A DNA stretch of 64,000 bases. It comes from Lentilactobacillus kefiri. Lineage in GTDB: Bacteria > Bacillota > Bacilli > Lactobacillales > Lactobacillaceae. The stretch is from the NCBI RefSeq assembly GCF_007989105.1, contig NZ_BJVK01000002.1, forward strand, positions 62,001 to 126,000, in the 5' to 3' direction. The position numbers were made by a program, and so were the translations under genes. The notes under the pieces are model-generated. The model saw only the letters and a list, made by a program, of their open reading frames with translations, was not told the DNA's origin and ran no database searches. This document shows, one piece after another, positions 33,880 through 42,854 of this stretch (the stretch's first letter is position 1; each line of letters starts with the position of its first letter).

Positions 33880-34376
33880 TTGTTTCGATGGGCGATCTTT
33901 GCTGATACCGCACTGGCAATCGCACCGACAATATCATCAATAAATGTATTGGATGTGCCATCTTTGGCTTCATCCAATTTTTTGGTTATCCCGGTCTTTT
34001 CTCGATCGATATAGCCGTAGTTGGTAATGCCAATGGTGCCGTAAATATTGGCAATGTTGAGGGCAATTCCTTCATCCACACCAAAGACACCGGAATCGTT
34101 CATGATAATACTTTCCAAAGGTTCCTTGATTTTATGCTCGGTTGCCAGGCGATCCAGCTCTAAGCCGACCATTGCGTTGTTAAGAACTTCTCGTTTATGA
34201 AGCACATCAATCGTATCTTTTTTAACATCTTCCATTTGAATGTTTGGAACAAATTTTTTCTGAAGATCGTAGGCCATTTGGGCAATATCTTCATAGGTCA
34301 CGCCACGGTCTTTTAATGCTTTAGTCACAAACTCATAAGCGGCCGTATCGGGAAATTTGAAACTTTTATTATTCAT
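33876..34376 (-). CDS. Phosphatidylglycerophosphatase A family protein (YutG-like)
   Basis: The protein has 166 residues and no strongly hydrophobic helix at the N-terminus. The C-terminal region G-I-A-L-N-I-A-N-I-Y-G-T-I-G-I-T-N-Y-G and F-I-D-D-I-V-G-A-I-A-S-A follows the Firmicute PgpA/YutG family, which may dephosphorylate phosphatidylglycerophosphate. The ATG follows AGAGAGGAATG. It is separated from map upstream by a terminator. Confidence 0.82.
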   Translation of the reverse strand: MNNKSFKFPDTAAYEFVTKALKDRGVTYEDIAQMAYDLQKKFVPNIQMEDVKKDTIDVLHKREVLNNAMVGLELDRLATEHKIKEPLESIIMNDSGVFGVDEGIALNIANIYGTIGITNYGYIDREKTGITKKLDEAKDGTSNTFIDDIVGAIASAVSAKIAHRNN

Positions 34377-34451
34377 GTCATCATTCCTCTCTATTTATCC
34401 AGTGAAGAAAAATCGTTCCTAATTGAGCTATAAATTCATTTTAGTATAAAC

Positions 34452-34482
34452 AAACGGCCGGGACAAATTGCCCGGCCGTTTT
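34452..34482 (-). terminator. Terminator of map
   Basis: The perfect 11-bp GC-rich stem AAACGGCCGGG with CCCGGCCGTTT closes a loop of 8 nt. Confidence 0.8.
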
Positions 34483-34495
34483 CGTTTATTTTAAA

Positions 34496-35290
34496 TTAAA
34501 GTAAATATTTGGCATCAATATCCGGGTCTTGAGAAGTTAAAATCTTAGGACCATCCTTGGTGATTGCCAAGGTGTGTTCATATTGAGCTGAAGGGGTACC
34601 ATCGGCTGAAACGTAATAAGTCCAGTCATCTTTCTTGTCGTAACGATCGGCAATCTCCCAAGTACCTGTGTTAACCATTGGTTCAATGGTGATGGTCATA
34701 CCTTCCTTTAAACGAAGACCTTGACCTGGGACACCATATGCAGGAACGTTTGGCTCTTCATGAATTGAAGGCTGGATACCATGGCCGATAAGTTCACGAA
34801 CATCGCCCATGTGATTTTCGTCTTCCACGTAAGTCTGAACAGCATTACCAATATCACCAAGACGGTTACCGATAACAGCTTGATCAATCCCAAGGTACAA
34901 ACCTTTGCGGGTAACTTCCATCAATTTCTTGATTTCGTCGCTAACTTCACCAACGGCATAAGTCCAGCAAGAGTCACTTTCAAAGCCGTCTTTGTTGACA
35001 CACATGTCAACTTTAAGAATGTCACCATTCTTCAGCTTTAAGCCTTTACGGGGAATACCATGGGCAACTTCATCATTGATGGAGATACATGTGGCAAACT
35101 TGTAACCGTCAAAGCCCATTTCTGAAGGGTAGGCGTTATGTTCTTTGATGTAACGGCGAGCAAACAATTCAATGTCCCAAGTGTCCAAACCGGGTTTGAC
35201 GATTTTGCGGAGTTCCTTGTGAACACCGGCCAAAACAGCACCAGACTCAGCCATCTTTTCAATTTCACGTGGTGATTTTAATGTAATCAA
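34496..35290 (-). CDS. map: Methionine aminopeptidase, type I
   Basis: The protein has 264 residues. The five metal ligands sit in their normal contexts: Asp in K-V-D-M-C-V-N, Asp in F-E-S-D-S-C-W, His in I-G-H-G-I-Q, Glu in I-T-I-E-P-M-V and Glu in Y-E-H-T-L. It removes N-terminal Met from nascent proteins. The ATG follows AAAGGAAG. It has its own terminator; the small gene upstream (35368) ends in a separate terminator. Confidence 0.96.
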   Translation of the reverse strand: MITLKSPREIEKMAESGAVLAGVHKELRKIVKPGLDTWDIELFARRYIKEHNAYPSEMGFDGYKFATCISINDEVAHGIPRKGLKLKNGDILKVDMCVNKDGFESDSCWTYAVGEVSDEIKKLMEVTRKGLYLGIDQAVIGNRLGDIGNAVQTYVEDENHMGDVRELIGHGIQPSIHEEPNVPAYGVPGQGLRLKEGMTITIEPMVNTGTWEIADRYDKKDDWTYYVSADGTPSAQYEHTLAITKDGPKILTSQDPDIDAKYLL

Positions 35291-35348
35291 TATAATACTT
35301 CCTTTTTTTGATAAAACTTTTAAATACTAGTCTATTAAAACATAAAAA

Positions 35349-35364
35349 ATGGCCAACCGGCCAT
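35349..35364 (-). terminator. Small terminator of 56-aa gene
   Basis: ATGGCC-AACC-GGCCAT is followed by TTTTTTATG on the minus strand, directly at the end of the upstream small gene. Confidence 0.65.
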
Positions 35365-35367
35365 ATT

Positions 35368-35538
35368 TTAACTTATTCCATCAATGATTCCCTTTTGGAG
35401 GGCTTCCAATATTAATTTAACTTCGGTAATTTTTGAATCAACCAGGTACTGCATCGTTTCGTCTTTGTCTTTCTTAGCGGAACTCATCTGGTCATTTAAA
35501 AACTTTAGTTGTGAGTGAAGATATTCTGTTAAGTTCAT
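35368..35538 (-). CDS. Small helical hypothetical protein (56 aa)
   Basis: The ATG at 35538 follows GGAGAGGTG; a longer frame upstream lacks a start with a ribosome site. The product is predicted almost entirely helical, with a charged stretch S-S-A-K-K-D-K-D-E-T and a hydrophobic heptad-like C-terminus (E-V-K-L-I-L-E-A-L). No family is recognised. It has its own ribosome site and terminator. Confidence 0.7.
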   Translation of the reverse strand: MNLTEYLHSQLKFLNDQMSSAKKDKDETMQYLVDSKITEVKLILEALQKGIIDGIS

Positions 35539-35683
35539 GGTATCACCTCTCCAATTACTCTTTATATACATTATATCCTAATATTGAATAGTTTACATTA
35601 AATCGGAATTTTTACAAATGAATTGTTTATAGTTTGAAATTAATATAAACTGGAAATGAAATATTATTTTGGAGGGGATAGAA

Positions 35684-35845
35684 ATGGTTAGTAATATTTG
35701 GCTCCGCTGGTTCTTTGTTTTGCTTTATTTGGTAATGGGGATTCTCTTGTACATGGGAATGAATATGATTGTCATGTATCTGATGGTCGTTGGAATGTTT
35801 TTGGAAGCTCTGGCCAGTTTGATTGGATACTACACAAAACGATAA
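35684..35845 (+). CDS. Small two-helix membrane protein (53 aa)
   Basis: The ATG at 35684 lies 7 nt after GGAGGGG. The product starts M-V-S-N-I-W-L-R-W and has two hydrophobic helices (about 9-24 and 28-48) rich in Met, ending Y-Y-T-K-R. A strong terminator follows 20 nt after the stop, and an AT-rich candidate -10 (TATAAA near 35644) lies upstream. This is a complete transcription unit. No family is recognised; small Met-rich membrane proteins of this kind often modulate transporters, which is speculation here. Confidence 0.72.
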   Translation: MVSNIWLRWFFVLLYLVMGILLYMGMNMIVMYLMVVGMFLEALASLIGYYTKR

Positions 35846-35865
35846 TTGTTCTACATACTTAAAAG

Positions 35866-35904
35866 AAAACTGACAGCTAATCCAGGAGATTAGCCGTCAG
35901 TTTT
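35866..35904. terminator. Bidirectional terminator
   Basis: AAAACTGACAGCTAAT pairs with ATTAGCCGTCAGTTTT (one mismatch), followed by a T run. It is shared by the small membrane gene and pepO. Confidence 0.85.
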
Positions 35905-35951
35905 TTATTTTTTAATTGAACTTTTTGGTGACTGAATATTTAGAAATCTTT

Positions 35952-37925
35952 TTACCAGATCTTGACCCGATCTTCAGGCCTCATGTACATCCCATCACCT
36001 GGCTTAACGTCAAACGTTGAGTAAAAGTCATCCAAGTTCTTGACCTGGACATTTGCTCGGAGTTCAGCAGGCGCATGGACATCAATGTTCAGCAACAGCT
36101 GCTTGTACTGCTCGGTTGCCTTCATTCGCCATACCTTGGCCCAGTTGATGAAGAAGTCGTATAGGTTGTAGTCTTTCTCATTTTTGGCCGCTTCATTGGC
36201 ACAGCTCAATCCACCACCATCAGCGATGTTTTCTGAAACGGTTAACTTCCCGTTCACTTTGCCGCCGGCGTATGGAATCCCATCGAATTCTTTAATCATC
36301 TTATCGGCGAGCTTTGAGAAGTGATCGTGATCTTCTTTTGTCCACCAGTTATTCAAATTTCCTAATTCATCAAACAAAGAACCGTTGTTATCAAACGCAT
36401 GGGAAATTTCATGGGCAATGACTGCGCCAATACCACCATAGTTTTGGCTGGAGGTTTGTTTCAAGCTATAAAACGGTGCTTGAAGAATTGCGGCAGGGAA
36501 GACAATGATGTTCTTAAATGGTTCGTAGTAGGCGTTAACAGTTGCAGCACTCATTTCCCATTTGGTTCGATCAACCGGCTTGCCCAGCTTTTCCAATGTG
36601 TCTTGAATACTAATTGCACCAAATCTGGACATATTTTCAAACAAAGTACCGCCTTCGTCTTCAGGGGTGACCTTGAACTTGTATTCCAGTTCGTCGATAT
36701 GGTCGGGATAGCCGACTTGAAGCTCCAATTTGTTGAGCTTTAAGATGGCCTTTTCACGAGTAGCCTTGCTTAACCAATCGTTATTGCTCAAACGGTTTTT
36801 ATAAACGGCGATCATGCTGCGGACCATGTGTTCAACATCGGCCTTTGCTTTAGGGCCGAAGTACTTTTTGGCGTAATAGTCACCGATTGTCTGGCCAAAG
36901 GTTCCTTCAGCCAGATAAAAGGCCGACTTTTTTTGTGGCGTTGCTTCCTTTTTACCGGATAGGGCCCGGCTGAAGACTGATCCGGTCTGACGGAATTCTT
37001 CTGATAAATATCCCGATGCGGAACGAACCATGTTAACCAGCATCCAGTTCTTCATGTCGGTGAAGGTATCGCTGTTGACCAAGCCGTCAAACCGTTCATA
37101 GAACTTCGGCTCAGTCACGATGATTTGTTCAGGCGCTTTGCCAAACAGAGTGTCGGCAAGGTTCATGAAATCAACGTGAGAACTTGATTCTGAGAAGTAG
37201 GCAAACTTCTGTGGGTTGTACATTTTGCTGTAATCAGCAGACTCTTCAGCTGATTTAACGTTAGGTGCAATCTTGGCATCAAAGCGTTTGGCAGATTCCA
37301 CGATTTCATCAGCTTCGTTGCTGCTGTAATCAGCCAAAACAAGTAATTGGCTGGCCATCTTGGTGAAGACCGGCATCAGTTGCTTGTAGGCTGGATTATT
37401 CTTTTCGTAATAGGTTCGATCTGGCAGGAACAGGCCAGGTACTGCGGCAAATAATGCATTTACCTTTGTGTTCTTCATGTCAGGTTCAACCCAGAAGCCG
37501 AATGGGAGTGGGTGGCCTTCCTTTACCAATTCAGGGAGTGCTTGATTCAAATCATCAAAGTTGGTGATGCTCTCAATTTTCTCCAAGTATGGTTTCAAAG
37601 GATCTGCGCCGTCCGCGTCACGCTTCTTAAAGTTACGTGCGAGTTCATACAATTTTAAAAATTCTGAAAACGGGGCATCGTAGTGCTTGTTTTCCTTAAT
37701 GATGTCATCAAGGTCCTTCATCAACTGCTTGTCGATGTTGTCGTTAAGGTCCATGAAGCCACCTGTTGATGAATGATCGGCCGGAATCTCGGCGGTCTTT
37801 TCCCATCGGCCGTTGACTGCTTTATATAGGTCATCTTTTAATAATGACTTATCAATTGAGTCTTCAGCGGGCTGGCTTGATTGGCCACCTTGTGCGTCGG
37901 TTGCTTTTGAAATGATATTTTTCAA
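35952..37925 (-). CDS. pepO: M13 family zinc endopeptidase PepO
   Basis: The protein has 657 residues from the TTG at 37925, which follows GAGGAGG; an open frame to 38018 has no ribosome site. The neprilysin-type zinc site is V-I-A-H-E-I-S-H-A-F-D (HExxH, about 500) with the third ligand in E-N-I-A-D-G-G-G (about 560). There is no signal peptide, so it is cytoplasmic like other lactic-acid-bacterial PepO enzymes, which cleave oligopeptides during casein or peptide use. Its length is slightly above the usual 630 because of a 40-residue N-terminal extension. Confidence 0.94.
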   Translation of the reverse strand: MKNIISKATDAQGGQSSQPAEDSIDKSLLKDDLYKAVNGRWEKTAEIPADHSSTGGFMDLNDNIDKQLMKDLDDIIKENKHYDAPFSEFLKLYELARNFKKRDADGADPLKPYLEKIESITNFDDLNQALPELVKEGHPLPFGFWVEPDMKNTKVNALFAAVPGLFLPDRTYYEKNNPAYKQLMPVFTKMASQLLVLADYSSNEADEIVESAKRFDAKIAPNVKSAEESADYSKMYNPQKFAYFSESSSHVDFMNLADTLFGKAPEQIIVTEPKFYERFDGLVNSDTFTDMKNWMLVNMVRSASGYLSEEFRQTGSVFSRALSGKKEATPQKKSAFYLAEGTFGQTIGDYYAKKYFGPKAKADVEHMVRSMIAVYKNRLSNNDWLSKATREKAILKLNKLELQVGYPDHIDELEYKFKVTPEDEGGTLFENMSRFGAISIQDTLEKLGKPVDRTKWEMSAATVNAYYEPFKNIIVFPAAILQAPFYSLKQTSSQNYGGIGAVIAHEISHAFDNNGSLFDELGNLNNWWTKEDHDHFSKLADKMIKEFDGIPYAGGKVNGKLTVSENIADGGGLSCANEAAKNEKDYNLYDFFINWAKVWRMKATEQYKQLLLNIDVHAPAELRANVQVKNLDDFYSTFDVKPGDGMYMRPEDRVKIW

Positions 37926-38121
37926 AATAATGCCTCCTCTGTGAAGATATATAACGTTTAAAGAATTAGATGAAACAGCGTTATATGAAACTATTTCTAT
38001 GTAATCTAGTATACTCAATATGAGAAATAAATGTGTAGATTGTTAACGATGGATCAGCTATTTTTCCGAGCTTGCATCATTATCAACTGCTGATGATTCG
38101 TTAGTACAGGGGGAATGTACT

Positions 38122-39042
38122 TTGGATGAAAAGAAAACAATTGACCGTGAGAAGTCATACCGTTATGACGGTGACCGGGATCTTAGAATTGAAAAGATTC
38201 CAACGTCGGCGACGATTGAAAACTTGACTAAAGATGATATTAAATCACGAATTGAAAAAAATATTGTCTCCCTTCAAGATTTACAGGGCAAGTTGTACGC
38301 CCAAAACCATTTTGGCGTTCTGATCATCTTTCAAGGGATGGATGGAGCAGGCAAAGACAGCATGATTCGCCATATTCTAAGTGGGGTGAATCCACAAGGA
38401 ATTGACGTTACCAGCTTCAAGTCGCCAACATCAATTGAACTGAGCCATGATTATCTTTGGCGAATTCACCGGCATATTCCGGAACACGGGATTATCGGTA
38501 TTTTTAACCGCTCCTACTATGAAGATGTTTTAATCAGCCGGGTTCATCCAGAAATGATCCTTAACGCAAAAATTGGGTCAATCACCAAGCTTGACCAGGT
38601 TGACAATAAATTCTTTGATGGCCGCTTCAAGGACATTAATTTCTTTGAGAACTACCTGACTCGAAATGGCTTTATGGTCTTAAAATTTTTCCTTCACATG
38701 TCAGCTGACGAGCAGCGAGATCGGTTTAAGCGTCGGATTGAACTGCCTGACCATAACTGGAAGTTCTCATCAGCCGATATTAAGGAACGCCGTTACTTCA
38801 ATGATTACCAAAAGGCATACGAAGATGCGATTGAGCACACCGCCAATAAGACCAACCCGTGGTACATCATTCCCTCAGATGACAAATGGTATTCACGCTT
38901 GTGTGTCTCAGATATCATCGATCATCGGATGAGAGAATTGCCACTGAAGTATCCTGATTTACCGGATTCTGAAAAGGCTGAACTGGAGAATGCACTGGTT
39001 GAACTTGAAAATGTTCCTGGAAAAGGAAAAAAGAATAAATAA
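38122..39042 (+). CDS. ppk2: Polyphosphate kinase 2 family protein
   Basis: The protein has 306 residues; the TTG start follows AGGGGGA. Walker A G-M-D-G-A-G-K-D (about 73), the lid region around R-H-I-P-E-H-G and Walker B-like I-F-N-R-S-Y-Y-E-D-V-L (about 131) are those of PPK2, which transfers phosphate between polyphosphate and nucleoside mono- or diphosphates. It is divergent from pepO and monocistronic. The PPK2 class (AMP- or ADP-acting) cannot be fixed by eye. Confidence 0.92.
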   Translation: MDEKKTIDREKSYRYDGDRDLRIEKIPTSATIENLTKDDIKSRIEKNIVSLQDLQGKLYAQNHFGVLIIFQGMDGAGKDSMIRHILSGVNPQGIDVTSFKSPTSIELSHDYLWRIHRHIPEHGIIGIFNRSYYEDVLISRVHPEMILNAKIGSITKLDQVDNKFFDGRFKDINFFENYLTRNGFMVLKFFLHMSADEQRDRFKRRIELPDHNWKFSSADIKERRYFNDYQKAYEDAIEHTANKTNPWYIIPSDDKWYSRLCVSDIIDHRMRELPLKYPDLPDSEKAELENALVELENVPGKGKKNK

Positions 39043-39050
39043 ATAATAAG

Positions 39051-39101
39051 AAAGCGTTGCCAGATTCACGAATGTTACAAATCGCGTTCTGGCAACGTTT
39101 T
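39051..39101 (+). terminator. Terminator of ppk2
   Basis: The stem AAAGCGTTGCCAGA with TCTGGCAACGTTTT (one bulge) is followed by T residues. Confidence 0.75.
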
Positions 39102-39251
39102 CATGGTGTTTTCACTTGTACTATGCGCCTGAGTGATTAGAATGAAAATTAGTAGATGATAAAAATCATTCATTTACAAAATTTGTTTACAAAAAATGAT
39201 CGTGCGTTGTTATTTGATTAGACACAATTTTGAAAGAAAGGGAGTCTTACG

Positions 39252-39587
39252 ATGGCAGTCGCAACTCAAGCACAATTTAAAGAAGCATTAGGTTCAGAAG
39301 AGAAGTTTAACGAATTCATTTCTGATTACTTCAAGTCTCACAAGGTTTTAACAGGTAATTATGATGATGGTATCTACTTTGAAAATTGGCAGGTACATTT
39401 GGACAGTGAAGAAGGCTTGGTTATCACATTGGTTACCGGCTCATACACTGGTCAAGCATTCCCAATAAAGGATACCGAACATCTCTCAGTAGAAGATTTC
39501 CGTCAATTAATTCTTAATAAGAAGTTTGCTGATAAGAGCAAGTCACTTTCAGACGTGTTCCACATGGCAGCAGACACAATTGCATAA
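39252..39587 (+). CDS. Hypothetical protein (111 aa)
   Basis: Soluble, acidic protein; the ATG follows AAAGGGAG. It has a mixed alpha/beta look, with N-Y-D-D-G-I-Y-F-E-N-W-Q-V-H-L and a C-terminal helix S-L-S-D-V-F-H-M-A-A-D-T-I-A. There is no cysteine, signal peptide or membrane segment. I do not recognise the family. It is a single gene with its own ribosome site and terminator. Confidence 0.75.
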   Translation: MAVATQAQFKEALGSEEKFNEFISDYFKSHKVLTGNYDDGIYFENWQVHLDSEEGLVITLVTGSYTGQAFPIKDTEHLSVEDFRQLILNKKFADKSKSLSDVFHMAADTIA

Positions 39588-39616
39588 AAAGCTCAGTCTT
39601 TGAGCGTCGATTTACT

Positions 39617-39658
39617 AACGGACTTTAACGCGTTGTCTTGCGTTGAAGCCCGTTTTTT
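39617..39658 (+). terminator. Terminator of hypothetical gene
   Basis: AACGGACTTTAACGC pairs with GCGTTGAAGCCCGTT (two imperfect positions), followed by TTTTT. Confidence 0.7.
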
Positions 39659-39798
39659 TGACTAGGAGAATGAGATAAAGTAAGGAGCTTCCTTGTCTCT
39701 AATCCTTCAATCAGATTTGAAGTTTGACTTATTATCTTGTATCATGAAACCCAAGGTAATATGGGGGGGTACGAATATTAAATTAGGAGGCCCATTTT

Positions 39799-41589
39799 AT
39801 GGTCCAGCAAATTTTTGCCAAGCTCAAAAAGCATCAAAATATCACTTTTTATCTTATCTTCTTCGGATTATCCCTTTTAGTCGTTCTGCCTTTTTGGACG
39901 ACGATGCATTTATACTCCGGACCGGATTTACAGTTTCATCTAAGCCGGATCCAGGAAATCTTTGATAATCTGAAAAATGGTGCTCCAGTCAGTCACATTG
40001 CAACACGAACTTTTAATCAAATCGGGGATGCGGTTGTTTCCTGTTACCCCTGGATTTGGCTGCTTGTCTTTGCCGGCTTAAAGTTTATCCTGACACCTGT
40101 TAGTGCCGTGTATTTTACATATGTATTAGTGATTTTTACCACACTTGTTATTTCATACCACAGTATGAAGCTGGTTTCCAAATCGTCAAAGATCTCGTTT
40201 TATTTCGCAATTCTGTATGGGCTCACAACCTATCTCATCATGGAAATAATCACTACTCAATTTGGTGAGTTTCTCGCTTATCCGTTTATTCCGTTGGCGT
40301 TCGCCGGGTTATACGAAATAATGTTCAATAATTATAAACGCTGGTATGTGCTGACCCTTGGCGTTACCGGGATTATGTATGCCCATGTGCCAACAACATT
40401 AATCGTCGTGATCGCGTTACTTGTTTTTTACCTGGCATTCTTTGCCAAACAGCCTGAAAAGGACCGGTTAACGAGATTCATGTACATCGCCATTTCGGCC
40501 GGATATTCATTAATCTTAAGCTTGATTGTCTGGGGGCCGCTAGCAGTCCTTTCGTTGAGTCAAAAGCTGATGCGGCCAAATCCACAAACACTGTATTCTG
40601 ATCCTCAAAATATCTTCACTTGGTTCAATCAAAGCATTGCCAATAAGGGTATGGGACTTATTTTACTGTTCCTGTTCATTTTTGGCTTCCTGTTTCTTAA
40701 AAAAGTCCCGGCAGTTGGTCGATATGCATACTTCGGTAGTCTAGCAACTTTCTTTGTGCTTTCACATCTATTCCCATGGAATCTCGTTCATGATATTCCA
40801 CTTATCAAAGGGATTGACGCAATTCAAAGCGACCACAGAATTATTCCGGTGGCGTTAATGTTTATCTCAGCGTTTGGGGCCTACCTTTTAGCTGAAAAAT
40901 TCGGCAATAAGGTCATTGCTTCAAGTGTCCTGCTCGTTGTGTTCAGCCTTTGTCTGATTAACTCCTTTGATTATTCAGCGCTTTATGCAATGAATGTCAC
41001 GACTGATCAAAATCCATTTGATAATCAGTTTGACCGGACAAGCCAGCCTGAGCTCACATATAAGGCAACTCCCACGCATCAAATTCCACGATCAAATTTG
41101 AATTTGCAAAATTACAAAGTGAATAATCACGATTACAATAACCAATTCCCGACCGACAACGGTTCTGGACGGACAGATTACCTGCCCACAGCTACGGGCA
41201 AGCATATTTCTGAACTTGCGAATAAAGTCGCAGTCTTGAACGGCCAACAATTCAACATTTCTTCCCCAAGCCTGCATCCGGGAAATAACTCGATGAGCTA
41301 TTCATTGGTTGTTCCGATGAAGAAGGGGACTAATTTGGACCTGCCATTTGTTCGATATGCCGGGATGAACTATACCGTGAAGTTTAATGGCAAACAGATC
41401 ACCAACCCTGAGACATCGAAACGGGGCACATTCAAACTGACCATTCCGGAGACGGTGAAGAGTGCTAAAATCACGATTCAAAGTCACGGATCCAAGCTTA
41501 ATGGCTTGTTTATCATTCTTTCAATCATTGGCTGGTTAGGTTTGTTGGGCCTGGCTGGATTTAAGAAGCATCGACAAGCAGAATCGTAA
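39799..41589 (+). CDS. Polytopic membrane protein, GT-C/YfhO-like
   Basis: The protein has 596 residues: about 11 membrane helices over residues 15-395, a large extracellular domain (about 400-565), a final helix and a basic tail. The first outer loop has Y-S-G-P-D-L-Q-F-H-L-S-R, resembling the acidic D-x-x-F-H motif in the first loop of GT-C glycosyltransferases that use lipid-linked sugars. It may glycosylate wall polymers or lipids; YfhO-like proteins decorate lipoteichoic acid. The ATG follows AGGAGG. It is a single gene; family placement is by topology and motif. Confidence 0.72.
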   Translation: MVQQIFAKLKKHQNITFYLIFFGLSLLVVLPFWTTMHLYSGPDLQFHLSRIQEIFDNLKNGAPVSHIATRTFNQIGDAVVSCYPWIWLLVFAGLKFILTPVSAVYFTYVLVIFTTLVISYHSMKLVSKSSKISFYFAILYGLTTYLIMEIITTQFGEFLAYPFIPLAFAGLYEIMFNNYKRWYVLTLGVTGIMYAHVPTTLIVVIALLVFYLAFFAKQPEKDRLTRFMYIAISAGYSLILSLIVWGPLAVLSLSQKLMRPNPQTLYSDPQNIFTWFNQSIANKGMGLILLFLFIFGFLFLKKVPAVGRYAYFGSLATFFVLSHLFPWNLVHDIPLIKGIDAIQSDHRIIPVALMFISAFGAYLLAEKFGNKVIASSVLLVVFSLCLINSFDYSALYAMNVTTDQNPFDNQFDRTSQPELTYKATPTHQIPRSNLNLQNYKVNNHDYNNQFPTDNGSGRTDYLPTATGKHISELANKVAVLNGQQFNISSPSLHPGNNSMSYSLVVPMKKGTNLDLPFVRYAGMNYTVKFNGKQITNPETSKRGTFKLTIPETVKSAKITIQSHGSKLNGLFIILSIIGWLGLLGLAGFKKHRQAES

Positions 41590-41599
41590 ATAATATGCA

Positions 41600-41636
41600 A
41601 AAAGTCAGGACAACGTTTAACATTGTCCTGGCTTTT
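41600..41636. terminator. Bidirectional terminator
   Basis: The perfect 14-bp stem AAAAGTCAGGACAA pairs with TTGTCCTGGCTTTT (one G-T pair) around a 9-nt loop. Confidence 0.85.
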
Positions 41637-41852
41637 TTACATATGTTTATTCTTATGATCGTGATCTTTTGAGTACTTGGAAAAGAAATAGAAAATGCCG
41701 ACAAGTGCAATGACAACAATTAGGAGCTGAAGCCACCACATCATACTGAAAGTGACGGAATTACCGGCAATCAACGACGTTAATCCAACGGCAGCGCCGC
41801 AAACACATAACCAAAATGTGGGCTCACGATAAAATTTCTGATTAAAGGACAT
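41637..41852 (-). CDS. Small membrane protein (71 aa)
   Basis: The ATG at 41852 lies 8 nt after GGAGG; the longer frame to 41882 is rejected because it contains the ribosome site. Two hydrophobic helices (about 13-32 and 36-57) precede a His/Lys-rich cytoplasmic tail (S-K-D-H-D-H-K-N-K-H). Family unknown. It sits downstream of the LytTR/DUF3021 genes on the same strand, 100 bp away, and may be a separate unit. Confidence 0.72.
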   Translation of the reverse strand: MSFNQKFYREPTFWLCVCGAAVGLTSLIAGNSVTFSMMWWLQLLIVVIALVGIFYFFSKYSKDHDHKNKHM

Positions 41853-41951
41853 TGGCCATTCCTCCCTCGAGCGGATACGCAAACAGCTTATAAAATCATT
41901 CTAATTATAACCTATTCGTTATCCTAGAGGGAAATAATAAGGCTCGTTTGA

Positions 41952-42365
41952 CTATTTTTTGAGAGACTGGTTTCGTTTCCTGAGGGTTTTGTTAATCCGC
42001 TTAACCTTGAGATTTCCTGATAGGAAGACGATTAGCCAGGCAAGACCGTATACGAAAAGATATTCGATGCCAAATGCCAACCAAAATGTTGGATTCTGCC
42101 ATTCAACCCAGCCGTTAATGAACATTATGCCCAACACGATCAGAAAGGTCACAACAAAGTGGATCGGCAATTCAATTCGATAATCGTCGATGTTCAGTAG
42201 TCCACTGAATATTCCGATCAAGCCTCCCATGATCAAGATACTAAAGATGTTTTTAGCGGATGGAAATGTCGTTTGAACTTGAATGGATAATAACAGTAAA
42301 TAAATAACTGAGGCAATTTCCATTCCAGATATGAATAACCTGCCACTCCGTTTAAATAACTTCAT
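41952..42365 (-). CDS. DUF3021 family membrane protein
   Basis: The protein has 137 residues with four membrane helices and a strongly basic C-terminus (K-V-K-R-I-N-K-T-L-R-K-R). It directly follows a LytTR regulator (12-nt gap). DUF3021 proteins are typically encoded with LytTR regulators, forming membrane-bound inhibitor/regulator pairs in streptococci and lactobacilli. It probably holds the LytTR protein at the membrane. Confidence 0.85.
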   Translation of the reverse strand: MKLFKRSGRLFISGMEIASVIYLLLLSIQVQTTFPSAKNIFSILIMGGLIGIFSGLLNIDDYRIELPIHFVVTFLIVLGIMFINGWVEWQNPTFWLAFGIEYLFVYGLAWLIVFLSGNLKVKRINKTLRKRNQSLKK

Positions 42366-42377
42366 ATTTCTTCACCT

Positions 42378-42833
42378 TCACAGTCCAAGTCGATGTTCCA
42401 AAACACTTAAATACTTCCGGCTGACGTCGGTCTTTAACTGATCCGTCAAGATAGCCTTCATCCCACTGCCAAAGCTTGCCTCCAAGGATTGAAGATGGTT
42501 GATATTAATTGCAGCATGTTTGGAAACCTGAATGAAATCAGGATTTTTTAGTTTGTTGACGAATGCATATAATCGCCCTTTGGTTGGCATGGATTTATTT
42601 GGCGTGTAGACAACCAGATCCGTTCCAGAGACATCAATCAATATAATATTTTCCGGTTTGATCAGATAAACGTGATCGTCTGATTTAATGGGGATGACTG
42701 CGGGGGGCATTTCCTGGTAACTTTTGAGGTATTCAATCAGTTTTTCGACTTCAAGGGAGCGTTCGTTGGCAGACAGAGTAATCTCAATGTCGCCATTATT
42801 TAAATGTTCATTTTGCTGAAAATGGATTTCCAT
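42378..42833 (-). CDS. LytTR family DNA-binding regulator
   Basis: The protein has 151 residues: about 50 N-terminal residues without a receiver domain, then a LytTR domain (V-Y-L-I-K-P-E-N-I-I-L-I-D, then F-I-Q-V-S-K-H-A-A-I-N-I-N-H-L). It is the last regulator in a run with ABC-2 transporter genes upstream and DUF3021 downstream. It probably controls this same operon; no clear LytTR repeat was identified upstream of the ATPase gene. Confidence 0.9.
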   Translation of the reverse strand: MEIHFQQNEHLNNGDIEITLSANERSLEVEKLIEYLKSYQEMPPAVIPIKSDDHVYLIKPENIILIDVSGTDLVVYTPNKSMPTKGRLYAFVNKLKNPDFIQVSKHAAININHLQSLEASFGSGMKAILTDQLKTDVSRKYLSVLEHRLGL

Positions 42834-42854
42834 TTAAATTTCCCCTATCCCAAG

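Noticed and set aside
39693-39965. 90-codon plus-strand frame ahead of the GT-C-like gene
   Set aside because: It has no ribosome site and overlaps the real gene, which has AGGAGG and a proper start.
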